Below, in pieces: positions 25,260 through 33,201 of a stretch of 50,874 bases of DNA. Origin of the DNA: Elusimicrobiales bacterium (GTDB taxonomy: Bacteria > Elusimicrobiota > Elusimicrobia > Elusimicrobiales > UBA9959); assembly GCA_031082205.1 (NCBI GenBank), contig JAVHLJ010000017.1, positions 1 through 50,874 on the forward strand. The letters run 5' to 3'. Within the stretch, counting starts at the first letter, position 1. Each line of letters starts with the position of its first letter. The notes below the pieces were generated by a model. The model did no database searches and was not told the DNA's origin. It saw only the letters and a list, made by a program, of their open reading frames with translations. Both the position numbers and the translations under genes were made by a program.

Positions 25260-26729
25260 TCAGGCCGCCGGCTTTCCGCGCGTGAAACGCGACAGGATGG
25301 CGGCGGCCTCGGCTTTTTCGCCGGGCAGGAAGAAGCCCGACAGCCAGAGGGCGGCGGGGAAAAGCAGGGCGGCGGCGGCCTTCAGGGCGAAGGCGGCGTG
25401 GCCGTGGGCGCCGGAACCGAAGGCGTAATGGCCGGCCAGGAACAGGCAGGTCACCGCCGCCAGCCGCGAAAGCCGCCCCCACTCGTAGGGGACCGTCATG
25501 AGCCCGCGCCCGGCGCGGTACATGAGGCCGGCCATGACGGCGTAAGCGAGCAGCGCCGCGGCGGCCGCGCCCATGGCGCCGAACGGCGGGATGAGCAGGA
25601 AGTTGCCGGCGACGCTGGCGGCGGCGCCGGCCAGTGTGACTTTTAGTATCTCTCCGGTGCGCTTGGCTATTATGACCGGCGCGAGGAAATTGACGTAGAC
25701 GCCGTTGAGCAGGTAGGCCGCCAGCACCACGGGGATTATGGGCAGGGCGGCCCAGTAATCGGGATGTATCAGCGAGAAGCCGCCCAGGTCGGCCTTCACG
25801 GCGTCCTCTATGAGCAGCGAGACTCCCACCAGCGTCCAGGCGGCCAGCGCCGTAAAATAGGTGAGCACCCGCGCGAAGACCGGCGGGGCCTCCGGCTTGT
25901 CCGCCCGCTCCAGGAAAAAAGGCCGCCAGGCGGCGTCGAACATGCTCACTATCAGCATCATGAAGATGCCGAGCCGGTAGCTGGCCTGGTAGAGGCCGAC
26001 GGCGGCCTCGCCCGAGAGCGCCAGCATTATCGGCCGGTCTATGACCTGCACCGCCATGGCGCCCAGACCGGCGGGCAGCAGCGGCAGGGCGAACGAGAGC
26101 AGGCGGCGGGCCATGTCCCTGTCGAAGGACGGCATGGCCGAGAAGAGCAGGTCCGAGAGCATCAGCAGCGAGAGCGCCGACGAAATTATGTTGGCCAGGA
26201 AGACGCCCTCCACGCCCATGCCCCGGAAAGCCAGGAAATAGACATTGAGCGCCACGTTGAGGGCGATGGAAGCCGTCCGCACCAGCGCGTAGCGCAGCGC
26301 CTTGTGCCGCATGCGCAGCTCGGCGAAGGGCAGCAGGGCGAGCGTATCCAGGGCCAGTATGGCGGCGGCGTAAAGGACCAGCCGCCCGGAACCCTCGCCT
26401 ATGCCGGCCAGTCCCGCCAGCGCGGAGGGGAAGAGCAGCATCAGCGCGGTAAGGAAGGCGGTGGAGGCCAGCAGGCAGGCCAGCGCCGAGCTCCAGGCCC
26501 GGCCGGCGTCCTCGGAGCGGTGGCGCATGTACGACTGGTCCAGCCCGTAATGGTATACGATGTTGAGGAAGGCGATGTAGGAGAAGACCGCCGCCACCAC
26601 GCCGTAGCCGGACGGGGGGAGGTAATGGGTGTAGAACGGCATCAGCAGGAAGTTGAGCAGCCGCGCCGCGACCGTGGAAAGTCCGTATATCAGCGATTCC
26701 CCGCCGAGCCTGCCTATGTCCTTCTTCAT
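25260..26729 (-). CDS. polysaccharide/lipid flippase of the MOP (Wzx-like) superfamily
   Basis: The 489-residue protein begins MKKDIGRLGGESLIYGLSTVAA, the usual entry into the first helix of oligosaccharide flippases. About 12 to 14 hydrophobic helices follow, with long Ala/Leu stretches. Such proteins move lipid-linked saccharides across the inner membrane. ATG 26729 was chosen since the upstream open frame includes the promoter: a minus-strand TATGAT at 26753-26748 predicts RNA starting near 26741, giving a leader of about 12 bases with no Shine-Dalgarno. No glycosyltransferase genes are adjacent. It is divergent from the Crp/Fnr regulator gene, which might control it. Confidence 0.85.
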   Translation of the reverse strand: MKKDIGRLGGESLIYGLSTVAARLLNFLLMPFYTHYLPPSGYGVVAAVFSYIAFLNIVYHYGLDQSYMRHRSEDAGRAWSSALACLLASTAFLTALMLLFPSALAGLAGIGEGSGRLVLYAAAILALDTLALLPFAELRMRHKALRYALVRTASIALNVALNVYFLAFRGMGVEGVFLANIISSALSLLMLSDLLFSAMPSFDRDMARRLLSFALPLLPAGLGAMAVQVIDRPIMLALSGEAAVGLYQASYRLGIFMMLIVSMFDAAWRPFFLERADKPEAPPVFARVLTYFTALAAWTLVGVSLLIEDAVKADLGGFSLIHPDYWAALPIIPVVLAAYLLNGVYVNFLAPVIIAKRTGEILKVTLAGAAASVAGNFLLIPPFGAMGAAAAALLAYAVMAGLMYRAGRGLMTVPYEWGRLSRLAAVTCLFLAGHYAFGSGAHGHAAFALKAAAALLFPAALWLSGFFLPGEKAEAAAILSRFTRGKPAA

Positions 26730-26785
26730 GGGGTGAGGGAAAAGTTTATCATATTTGCGCTTCCCGACGGAGAAGGCGGTTAATT

Positions 26786-26827
26786 TGCTATAATAGGAGT
26801 GAAATACAGGCAGGGGGAAAAAGGGAA
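26786..26827 (+). promoter_or_regulatory. extended -10 promoter and leader of the Crp/Fnr gene
   Basis: TGCTATAAT (26786-26794) is a consensus extended -10. RNA should begin near 26801. The leader contains CAGGGGGAAAAAGGG as a ribosome binding region before ATG 26828. Confidence 0.65.
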
Positions 26828-27538
26828 ATGGATAGCTCCGTGAAGACAAAAACCAACTGTTACGTCTGCCAGTTCCGGCAGAACTGCATTTTCGACGCCC
26901 TGGAGGCGCCGGCCCAGAAGACCTGGAACGAGGGCCGCAGCGTGCTCAACCTCAAGGACGGGCAGATAATCTATTCCGAGACGCAGAAACCCACGGGCAT
27001 ATACGTGGTCTGCAAGGGCCGCGCCAAGGTGTACAGCACCGACGCCAAGGGCCAGCAGATGATAACCTGGATACGCCATCCCGGCGAGCTTTTCGGCCAC
27101 ATCGCGCTGTTCTCCGGCACCGAGTACTTCTGCAACGCCGAGGCCATGAACGCCGTCACACTCTCGCATATCGACGGGCGCAGTTTCGTCGGCTTCCTGG
27201 AGAAGTTCCCCAAGACCTACCCGCTGATGCTCAAGAAGATGGCCAACGAGGTAAAGCGCATACAGTTCAAGCTCAAGGACACGGCCTACAAGCCAGCCAA
27301 GGCCAAGGTCGCGTCCGCGCTGCTGACGCACGTCTCGTTCAAGAGCAAGAACACCGCCGTACCCACCATCCACGGCCTCAAGCGCACCGAGATAGCCGAG
27401 ATCACCGGCCTGGCGCTGGAGACCGTCGTGCGCATCCTGGCGGACCTCGAGAAGAAGAAGGTCATCAAGCGCGAGACCAAGTCCCTCAGGATCCTCGACA
27501 AGGACACGCTGGTAAAGATAGCCCACCAGGCCCACTGA
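26828..27538 (+). CDS. Crp/Fnr family transcriptional regulator with an N-terminal cysteine cluster
   Basis: The 236-residue protein has a cyclic-nucleotide-binding-like sensor domain (about residues 35-150, with GELFGHIALFSG) and a C-terminal winged helix. The recognition helix reads TGLALETVVRILADLEK. The N-terminus has C11, C14 and C20 (C-x2-C-x5-C), the same spacing as the first three cluster ligands of E. coli FNR. C62 and C102 are further candidates for a fourth ligand. An oxygen- or redox-sensing iron-sulfur cluster is therefore plausible. No cAMP-binding Arg-Ser pair was recognised. No FNR-type TTGAT half-site pair was found nearby. Confidence 0.88.
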   Translation: MDSSVKTKTNCYVCQFRQNCIFDALEAPAQKTWNEGRSVLNLKDGQIIYSETQKPTGIYVVCKGRAKVYSTDAKGQQMITWIRHPGELFGHIALFSGTEYFCNAEAMNAVTLSHIDGRSFVGFLEKFPKTYPLMLKKMANEVKRIQFKLKDTAYKPAKAKVASALLTHVSFKSKNTAVPTIHGLKRTEIAEITGLALETVVRILADLEKKKVIKRETKSLRILDKDTLVKIAHQAH

Positions 27539-27552
27539 ACCGGCGTCACACA

Positions 27553-27588
27553 ATGAAAAAGGACGGCTGAAGAGCCGTCCTTTTTCAT
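27553..27588. terminator. bidirectional terminator between the Crp/Fnr gene and upp
   Basis: A perfect 16-bp inverted repeat (27553-27568 and 27573-27588) with loop GAAG has an A-run on one side and a T-run on the other. GGACGGCT/AGCCGTCC forms the core. It can stop both convergent transcripts. Confidence 0.93.
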
Positions 27589-27627
27589 TATGGGGAGAAC
27601 TGAAGGCAGGCCCAGGGGAAGCCGACC

Positions 27628-28254
27628 CTAGTTGGTGCCGAACATGCGGTCGCCGGCGTCGCCCAGGCCCGGCATGATGTAGCCGTCGCCGTTGAGCCGC
27701 TCGTCCACGGTCGCCACGTATATCGGCACGTCGGGATGGGCCGAGGCCAGCTTGCGCAGGCCCTCTTTGGACGCTATCAGGCAGACGAAGGCGATCTTCT
27801 TCGCCCCGCGGGCCTTGAGTATGTTCACGGCCTCCACGGCCGAGCCGCCGGTGGCCAGCATCGGGTCGGCCAGCAGGACGAAGCTCGACGAAATGTCGCT
27901 GGGGAACCGGACATAGTAGTTGACCGGGCGCAGCGTCTCCTCGTCGCGGTAGAGCCCGATATGGGCCAGCTTGGCCTCGGGCGCGAGACGCGTCAGGCCT
28001 TCTATCAGGCCCAGGCCCGCGCGCAGTATGGCGACGAAGACCAGGTCCTGGGCCAGCGCCTGAGACTCGCAGACGCCCAGCGGCGTGCGCACCCGCACTT
28101 TTTTAAGCTTCGCCTCGGCGAGGGCCTCGTGGCCCAGCAGCATCGATATCTCGCCCATGACGCGGCGGAAGTCGGCTACATTCGTGCGGCGGTCGCGCAG
28201 GCGCGCGACCTTATCCAGTACCAGCGGATGATCGGAGACGAATACGTTCTTCAT
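27628..28254 (-). CDS. upp: uracil phosphoribosyltransferase
   Basis: The enzyme makes UMP from uracil and PRPP. The 208-residue product has VAILRAGLGLIEG, the PRPP-binding loop LADPMLATGGSAVEAV, and the C-terminal uracil-binding DGYIMPGLGDAGDRMFGT. These are complete and of normal length. Its ATG overlaps the deoA stop (TGATG). With the two phosphorylases upstream it forms a nucleoside-salvage cluster: bases released by phosphorolysis can be recaptured here. It ends at the bidirectional terminator. Confidence 0.96.
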   Translation of the reverse strand: MKNVFVSDHPLVLDKVARLRDRRTNVADFRRVMGEISMLLGHEALAEAKLKKVRVRTPLGVCESQALAQDLVFVAILRAGLGLIEGLTRLAPEAKLAHIGLYRDEETLRPVNYYVRFPSDISSSFVLLADPMLATGGSAVEAVNILKARGAKKIAFVCLIASKEGLRKLASAHPDVPIYVATVDERLNGDGYIMPGLGDAGDRMFGTN

Positions 28255-29564
28255 CAGACGAGTATCTCCTTTATGAGCTTGGGCTTTGAAGGCCTGGACT
28301 TCTTCACCTCTACGGCGGACATGAACATCTTCACGCCCTCGGAGAGCTTCTTCTTATCAGAGGAATAGATCGTCGCCAGGGGCGCGCCTTTCTCCAGCCG
28401 GTCGCCCAGCTTGGCGGAGAGCGTCAGGCCGGCGCCGAAGTCCACCTTGTCCTCGGCCTTGCCCCGGCCGGCGCCCAGGACCACGCTGGCGTGGCCGATG
28501 GTCCTGGCGTCGAGGCGGTAAAGGTAACCGGCGGACGGGGACTTGGCCACGGCGGAGAATTTCGCGCGCGGCATGTGGCGGGCCGGATCGTCGGCGACGC
28601 GCGGGTCGCCGCCCTGCCACTTCACCATCAGGCGCAGCTTCTCCAGCGCCGAGCCGTCCGCGATGGCGCGGCGGGCCTTCTCGCGGCCCTCTTCCGGCGT
28701 GCGCGCCTGGCCGCCCAGCTTTATCATCCAGCCGGCCAGCACTTCCAGGACCTCGGTGAAGTCCTCCGGGCCCTTCTCGCCCTGCAGTATCCTTATGGAC
28801 TGCTCCATCTCTATGCCGTTGCCTATCGCCAGGCCCAGCGGCTCCTCCATGGCGGTCAGCAGCGCCACGCAGCGTATGCCCAGCAGGTTGGCGGTCTTCA
28901 TCAGCGCCACGGCAAGCTCGCGGCTGGGCCTGTAATCGCGCAGGAACGCGCCGGAACCGTATTTCACGTCCATGACGAGCCCGCTGATACCCTCGGCGTA
29001 TTTCTTGGAGAGTATGCTGGCTACGATCAGCGGCAGCGACTCCACGGTGCAGGTGGCGTCGCGCAGCGCGTAAAGCTTCTTGTCGCTCGGGGCCAGGTTG
29101 TCGGTCTGGCCGAACATCGACAGGCCGGTGGCCTTAAGCTGGGCCTTTATGCGCGGCTGCGGCAGGCGCACCTTGAAGCCTTTGACGGCTTCGAGCTTGT
29201 CGAGCGTGCCGCCCGTGTGGCCCAGGCCGCGGCCGCTCATCATCGGCACTATCACGCCGCAGGCCGCGGCCACGGGGGCCAGCGCCAGCGAGACGCCGTC
29301 GCCGACGCCGCCGGTGGAATGCTTGTCGACCTTGACGCCTTTTATGGAGCCCAGGTCCAGACGGTCGCCGGAGCGGGCCATGGCCCGGGTCAGGTCGGCC
29401 GTCTCGCGCCCGGTCAGGCCGTTGAAGTAGACGGCCATCAGCCAGGCGGAAAGCTGGTAATCGGGCACGGCGCCGGTGGCCGCGCCCATCGCTATGAACT
29501 CTATCTCGGCGGCCGTAAGTTCGCCGCCGGAGCGCTTCTTTAAAATAAGGTCGAGCATTCTCAT
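28254..29564 (-). CDS. deoA: pyrimidine-nucleoside (thymidine) phosphorylase
   Basis: The enzyme cleaves thymidine or uridine with phosphate to base and (deoxy)ribose 1-phosphate. The 436-residue protein has the family signature SGRGLGHTGGTLDKLE, the phosphate-binding DKHSTGGVGDGVSLAL, and a C-terminal lobe ending KADEKVDFGAG-like (KAEDKVDFGAGL). Whether thymidine or all pyrimidine nucleosides are used cannot be told. It lies between punA and upp, with upp overlapping its end. Confidence 0.94.
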   Translation of the reverse strand: MRMLDLILKKRSGGELTAAEIEFIAMGAATGAVPDYQLSAWLMAVYFNGLTGRETADLTRAMARSGDRLDLGSIKGVKVDKHSTGGVGDGVSLALAPVAAACGVIVPMMSGRGLGHTGGTLDKLEAVKGFKVRLPQPRIKAQLKATGLSMFGQTDNLAPSDKKLYALRDATCTVESLPLIVASILSKKYAEGISGLVMDVKYGSGAFLRDYRPSRELAVALMKTANLLGIRCVALLTAMEEPLGLAIGNGIEMEQSIRILQGEKGPEDFTEVLEVLAGWMIKLGGQARTPEEGREKARRAIADGSALEKLRLMVKWQGGDPRVADDPARHMPRAKFSAVAKSPSAGYLYRLDARTIGHASVVLGAGRGKAEDKVDFGAGLTLSAKLGDRLEKGAPLATIYSSDKKKLSEGVKMFMSAVEVKKSRPSKPKLIKEILV

Positions 29565-29584
29565 GACAGTTTTCCTTCCGGCCC

Positions 29585-30415
29585 TCAGGCCGCCTTGACC
29601 AGTCCTTCCAGGAGCTTCTTCATCTTGACCGAAACTTTCTCGCCCAGCGCCAGCACGTCGGCGTGATCGAGCACTTCCTTTGAGATGCCGCTGGCGAAAT
29701 TGGAGATCCAGCAGAGGCCGGCGACGCGAAGCTTCAGCTGCCGCGCGGTTATGACCTCCGGCACGACCGACATTCCTACCACGCTGCCGCCGAGCTGCTT
29801 GTAGAGCTTCACCTCGGCCGGCGTCTCGTAGGTAGGGCCGCTGACGGCGAAATAGACGCCCTCGCGCGGCTTCATGCCCGCCGAGCGCATCAGCTTCAGC
29901 GAGACCCTGCGCAGCGCCGCGTCGTAGGGGTCGTTCATGTCGGGGAACATCGCGCCGAAGCCCTCGTGGTGGTTGCCGATGAGCGGGTTGGTGCCCATCA
30001 TGTTTATGTGGTCGCGCAGGGCCATGATATCGCCGGGGCGCAGGTCGCGGCTCAGCGAGCCGACGGCCGCGGTGACCAGCAGGTTCTTCACTCCCAGCGC
30101 CGCCAGCACGCGCACGGGAAAGGCGATGAAGGCCATGTCGCCGCTCTCGTAGTAGTGGAAGCGGCCGCGCATGATGACGACTTTCCTGCCGCCGAGCGTG
30201 CCGAACACGAGCTCGCCCTTGTGGCCTTTCACGGTGGTCCCGGGGAAGCCCGGTATCTCGCCGTAGGGGACGGTCTTTTTGCCGGCGAGGTCCGGCAGCG
30301 CGTTGGCCAGGCCGGAGCCGGCGATGATCGCCGTCTCGGGGCGGAAGCCGCCGGTCTTTTTCAGCAGCCAGTCCGCCGTCTTCCGCACCGCGGTAAACCT
30401 GTCTTCGTTCTTCAT
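29585..30415 (-). CDS. punA: purine-nucleoside phosphorylase (PNP class I, trimeric type)
   Basis: The 276-residue enzyme phosphorolyses purine nucleosides. It shows IIAGSGLANAL, the phosphate-site Arg region GRFHYYESG, NLLVTAAVGSLSRDLRPGDIM, and GPTYETPAEVKLYKQLGGSVVGMS. The later WISNFASGIS matches the family's N-A-x-G region. AGGAGTCTGAC lies before ATG 30415. It heads the nucleoside-salvage part of the long minus-strand operon and is followed 20 bases later by deoA. Confidence 0.94.
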   Translation of the reverse strand: MKNEDRFTAVRKTADWLLKKTGGFRPETAIIAGSGLANALPDLAGKKTVPYGEIPGFPGTTVKGHKGELVFGTLGGRKVVIMRGRFHYYESGDMAFIAFPVRVLAALGVKNLLVTAAVGSLSRDLRPGDIMALRDHINMMGTNPLIGNHHEGFGAMFPDMNDPYDAALRRVSLKLMRSAGMKPREGVYFAVSGPTYETPAEVKLYKQLGGSVVGMSVVPEVITARQLKLRVAGLCWISNFASGISKEVLDHADVLALGEKVSVKMKKLLEGLVKAA

Positions 30416-30435
30416 GTCAGACTCCTGTTGTCCTT

Positions 30436-30795
30436 TCAGTAGTAGTAGCCGGGCGCCTCGAAAGCGCCCTTTATCAGTTCCGGTTCCGAACCCATCTTTA
30501 TCGAGACCACGTCGAACCGTATCCCGGCGGGCTTGAGGCCGTTCGACTTGATATAGACGAGCGCCGCCTTGATTATCTTCGCCTGCTTGGAGCGGGTGAC
30601 GGCCTCGAAGGGCCGCCCGTAGGCCTCTCCGCGGCGGGCCTTGACCTCGACGAAGACCAGGTCTCCGCCCTGCTCCGCTATTATGTCCACCTCTCCCATC
30701 GGGCAGGTGAAAGAGCGATCCGCTATCCTGTAACCTTTCCCGGCCAGCCAGGCCGCGGCCAGTTCCTCGTAGCGGGAACCGACGCCCCTGCTCAC
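30436..30795 (-). CDS. YraN family (UPF0102) endonuclease-like protein
   Basis: The 119-residue product has the UPF0102 pattern: GSRYEELAAAWLAGKGYRI, then GEVDIIAEQGGDLVFVEVKARRG, the D-x(n)-E-x-K nuclease core (D in EVDII, E and K in VEVK). RFDVVSI closes the domain. Its cellular role is uncertain. The start is GTG at 30795, overlapping the rnhB stop (GTGA). rnhB and yraN are neighbours in many bacteria. The open frame upstream to 30942 lies inside rnhB and was not used. Confidence 0.88.
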   Translation of the reverse strand: MSRGVGSRYEELAAAWLAGKGYRIADRSFTCPMGEVDIIAEQGGDLVFVEVKARRGEAYGRPFEAVTRSKQAKIIKAALVYIKSNGLKPAGIRFDVVSIKMGSEPELIKGAFEAPGYYY

Positions 30796-31448
30796 GCCGG
30801 AGCCTTCAGGGGCGCGAAGCTCAGCCGGTGCACCGGCGAAGGCCCCTTTTCGCGTATGGCCGCCATGTGGGCCGCGCTGCCGTAGCCTTTGTGGCCGGCG
30901 AAACCGTAGCCCGGGTAGAGCCCGTCGAGGCGGGCCATCCACCGGTCGCGCAGCACCTTGGCGCGCACGCTGGCGCAGGCTATGGCCAGCGACTTGGCGT
31001 CTCCGCCGATAACCGCGCGCTGGTCGGCTTCGAGGCCGCGTATCCGCATCGAGCCGTCCACCGCTATGACGAAATCGGAGAGCGGCCGGCCGGAGACCGC
31101 GGAGAGGCGGGACAGCGCGCGCCGCATCGCCAGGAAAGTCGCCGAAAGGATGTCGGTGGAATCTATCTCGGAGTGAAGCGCGTAGCCGAAACCGAAAAGC
31201 ACGCCGGCTTCCCTCATGCGCGCGAAAGCCTTCTCGCGGCGGGCGGGGGTGAGTTTCTTGCTGTCGTTGACTTCGGAGAGCAGGTCGGCGGCGCCGGGGG
31301 GGACCAGGGCGGCGCAGGCGGTGACCGGGCCGGCCAGGGGGCCGCGGCCGGCCTCGTCCACGCCTATGACGGGCTTCCCGCAGCAGGCCCGGGAGAGGGA
31401 GAGGTCGAATCCGGCCAGTGGCAAACGCAACCTTCCGTTAATGGTCAA
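30792..31448 (-). CDS. rnhB: ribonuclease HII
   Basis: The enzyme cleaves RNA in RNA-DNA hybrids, including single ribonucleotides. The 218-residue product has the catalytic GVDEAGRGPLAGPV, the later DSKKL, and AVDGSMRI and ASVRAKVLRD regions. The start is doubtful: TTG 31448 lies in the U-tract of the rplS terminator. A TTG at 31424, six bases after GGAAGG, is an attractive alternative giving 210 residues. Both keep the catalytic core. It overlaps the yraN-type gene downstream. Confidence 0.9.
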   Translation of the reverse strand: MTINGRLRLPLAGFDLSLSRACCGKPVIGVDEAGRGPLAGPVTACAALVPPGAADLLSEVNDSKKLTPARREKAFARMREAGVLFGFGYALHSEIDSTDILSATFLAMRRALSRLSAVSGRPLSDFVIAVDGSMRIRGLEADQRAVIGGDAKSLAIACASVRAKVLRDRWMARLDGLYPGYGFAGHKGYGSAAHMAAIREKGPSPVHRLSFAPLKAPA

Positions 31449-31483
31449 AAAGACCCGTCCCCCCGGTTTCGCGGGGGGACGGG
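31447..31483 (-). terminator. terminator after rplS, abutting rnhB
   Basis: On the minus strand CCCGTCCCCCC (31483-31473) pairs with GGGGGGACGGG (31464-31454) and is followed by TCTTTTT. It fills the whole rplS-rnhB gap, so rnhB must be reached by read-through or an internal start. Confidence 0.85.
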
Positions 31484-31494
31484 GGGAAGCCGCC

Positions 31495-31905
31495 TTACTG
31501 CCGGGCTTCGGGCTGGGCGGCCGGTTCGGCGGCCGGAGCCGGGGCGGGAGCCTCCGACTGGCCGCTCTCGTCCTTGAGCTCGGCCAGCCTGGCCGATTTG
31601 CCGGAGAGACCGCGCAGGTAATAGATCTTGGCCCTGCGGACCTTGCCGGACTTGACCAGCTCTATCTTGTCGATGCGGGGCGAGTGTATCGGGAATACCC
31701 GCTCCACGCCCACGCCGTAGGAGACCTTGCGGACGGTGAAGGTCTCGGCGATGCCGCTGCCGCGGCGGGAGATGACGGTCCCGTCGAAGATCTGGATGCG
31801 CTCGCTGTCGCCTTCCACTACCTTCGTGTGGACCTTGACCGTGTCGCCGGCCCTGAAATCGAACTTGCCGGGCTTCAGTCCGAGGTGTTTCTGCAGTTGT
31901 TCCAT
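31495..31905 (-). CDS. rplS: 50S ribosomal protein L19
   Basis: L19 lies at the 30S-50S interface of the ribosome. The 136-residue product matches the family throughout its first 110 residues: [54 protein letters not shown] and [10 protein letters not shown]. An Ala/Pro/Glu-rich tail of about 25 residues extends beyond the normal end and is likely disordered. It follows trmD by 12 bases and is closed by a strong terminator. Confidence 0.97.
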   Translation of the reverse strand: MEQLQKHLGLKPGKFDFRAGDTVKVHTKVVEGDSERIQIFDGTVISRRGSGIAETFTVRKVSYGVGVERVFPIHSPRIDKIELVKSGKVRRAKIYYLRGLSGKSARLAELKDESGQSEAPAPAPAAEPAAQPEARQ

Positions 31906-31917
31906 ACTTCCTCCAGT

Positions 31918-32580
31918 TTAAAGTAAATCGGGTCTTCGCTTCTTCGTCAGCCTGAGGGACTCTTTCGCCCGCCAGGCCTCTATCGCGGCGTGGTCGCCGC
32001 TCATCAGCACCGCCGGCACCTTCTTTCCCCGCCATACCGCGGGCCTGGTGTACTGCGGCGCCTCCAGCAGCGGCTCCGTGAAAGACTCTTTTTCGGCAGC
32101 GTCGGACTTCTTCAGGGTCCCGGGCAGCAGCCGCGTCAGGGCGTCTATCACCGCCACCGCGGCCGGCTCGCCGCCGGTCAGGACGAAATCGCCCAGGGAG
32201 ATCTCGTCGTCGGCCAGCGAATGGGCCCTTTCGTCCACGCCCTCGTAGTGCCCGCAGACGAGCACGAGGCGCTTTTCCTTAGAGAGCTCGCGGGCCAGAG
32301 CCTGGTCGAACTTCCGCCCCCGCGGGGTAAGGAAGACCACCCTGGAACCGCGCTTGCTGACAGCTTTTACCGCCCGGTAGAGCGGTTCGGCCATCATCAG
32401 CATGCCGGGGCCGCCGCCGTAAGGCCTGTCGTCCACGGTGCGGTGCCTGTCCTCCGTGAAATCCCTGGGGTTGGAGAAACCCAGCTCGAGTATCCCGCGG
32501 GACCTGGCCCTCCCGACTATGCTTCCGGAGAGGGGGCCGTCCACCAGCTCCGGGAAGAGGGTGACTACGTCTACCCTCAT
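31918..32580 (-). CDS. trmD: tRNA (guanine-N1)-methyltransferase
   Basis: TrmD makes m1G37 next to the anticodon and so prevents frameshifting. The 220-residue SPOUT enzyme has DVVTLFPELVDGPL at the start and PYGGGPGMLMM. The knot motifs LVCGHYEGVDER and SLGDFVLTGGEPA follow. It sits in the conserved rpsP-trmD-rplS order, but rimM, often found just before trmD, is absent: only 4 bases separate the KH-protein stop from this ATG. Confidence 0.96.
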   Translation of the reverse strand: MRVDVVTLFPELVDGPLSGSIVGRARSRGILELGFSNPRDFTEDRHRTVDDRPYGGGPGMLMMAEPLYRAVKAVSKRGSRVVFLTPRGRKFDQALARELSKEKRLVLVCGHYEGVDERAHSLADDEISLGDFVLTGGEPAAVAVIDALTRLLPGTLKKSDAAEKESFTEPLLEAPQYTRPAVWRGKKVPAVLMSGDHAAIEAWRAKESLRLTKKRRPDLL

Positions 32581-32584
32581 CGTC

Positions 32585-32812
32585 CTAGACTATGTCGAGA
32601 AAAACTTTCTTGCCTTCTTTCTCGGCCGCGGCCTGCAGCAGGGAGCGCATCGCCTTGATGGTGCGGCCCTCCCGGCCTATGACCTTGCCCCTGTCCGAAG
32701 AGGAGACGCTGAGCCTGAAGCGCACCACGCCGCCGTCCTCCGACATCGAGAGCTTCACGCCCTGGTTGTCGTCGACCAGAGCGTTAACCATGTAAGTGAC
32801 CAGTTCTTTCAT
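32585..32812 (-). CDS. khpA: KH-domain RNA-binding protein
   Basis: The 75-residue product is one type II KH domain with the RNA-contacting GREG loop in KVIGREGRTIKAMRSLL. Small proteins of this type bind RNA broadly, often with a partner (KhpB). It lies between rpsP and trmD, the usual site. Start ATG 32812 lies 20 bases after the rpsP stop, with GGGAGACTGGAA upstream as a ribosome binding site. Confidence 0.93.
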   Translation of the reverse strand: MKELVTYMVNALVDDNQGVKLSMSEDGGVVRFRLSVSSSDRGKVIGREGRTIKAMRSLLQAAAEKEGKKVFLDIV

Positions 32813-32832
32813 TTCCAGTCTCCCTTACGGGG

Positions 32833-33096
32833 TCAGGCCTGGGGCTCGGTGAGCTTGCGGGCCTTGTTTATCAGGCTGCCGACGGTCTGGGACGGCTTGG
32901 CGCCGTTCTTGAGCCAGCGGTCGGTCTTGGACAGGTCGAGGGTGATCTTCTCCTTGTCCTTGTCGGCCTTGGGATTATAGTGACCGATGATCTCCAGCGG
33001 CTTGCCGTGGGGACCCCGGTTCCGCTCGATCACCACCACGCGGTAATGGGGCTGCACCCGCTTGCCGAACCTCTGAAGCCTCAAAACTACTGCCAT
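32833..33096 (-). CDS. rpsP: 30S ribosomal protein S16
   Basis: S16 aids 30S assembly. The 87-residue product has the family N-terminus VVLRLQRFGKRVQPHYRVVV, then the ERNRGPHGKPLEIIGHYNP stretch and a WLKNGAKPSQTV region. The length is normal. AGGAGGAGTATT gives a strong ribosome binding site before ATG 33096. It is the first gene of the ribosomal operon rpsP-khpA-trmD-rplS, with a promoter and hairpin in the preceding gap. Confidence 0.97.
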   Translation of the reverse strand: MAVVLRLQRFGKRVQPHYRVVVIERNRGPHGKPLEIIGHYNPKADKDKEKITLDLSKTDRWLKNGAKPSQTVGSLINKARKLTEPQA

Positions 33097-33131
33097 AATA
33101 CTCCTCCTGGGTCTGCGTTTGAGAAATCGTG

Positions 33132-33176
33132 AAAAACCCGCGGCCCGCAGGGACCGCGGTCTGTAATTATATTATA
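33132..33176 (-). promoter_or_regulatory. rpsP operon promoter region with a downstream terminator-like hairpin
   Basis: Two overlapping minus-strand TATAAT hexamers (33176-33171 and 33171-33166) precede the stem CCGCGG-A-CCC/GGG-CCGCGG-type hairpin at 33159-33138 and its T-run at 33136-33132. The hairpin could end transcripts from rpe and the response-regulator gene. Because it lies after the -10 boxes it could also act as an attenuator for rpsP. Confidence 0.55.
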
Positions 33177-33201
33177 TTTCCGGGGCTTTTGCGAAGGGGC
33201 G

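Noticed and set aside
26730-26827. FNR-type operator between the flippase and regulator genes
   Set aside because: No TTGAT-N4-ATCAA or close variant was found.
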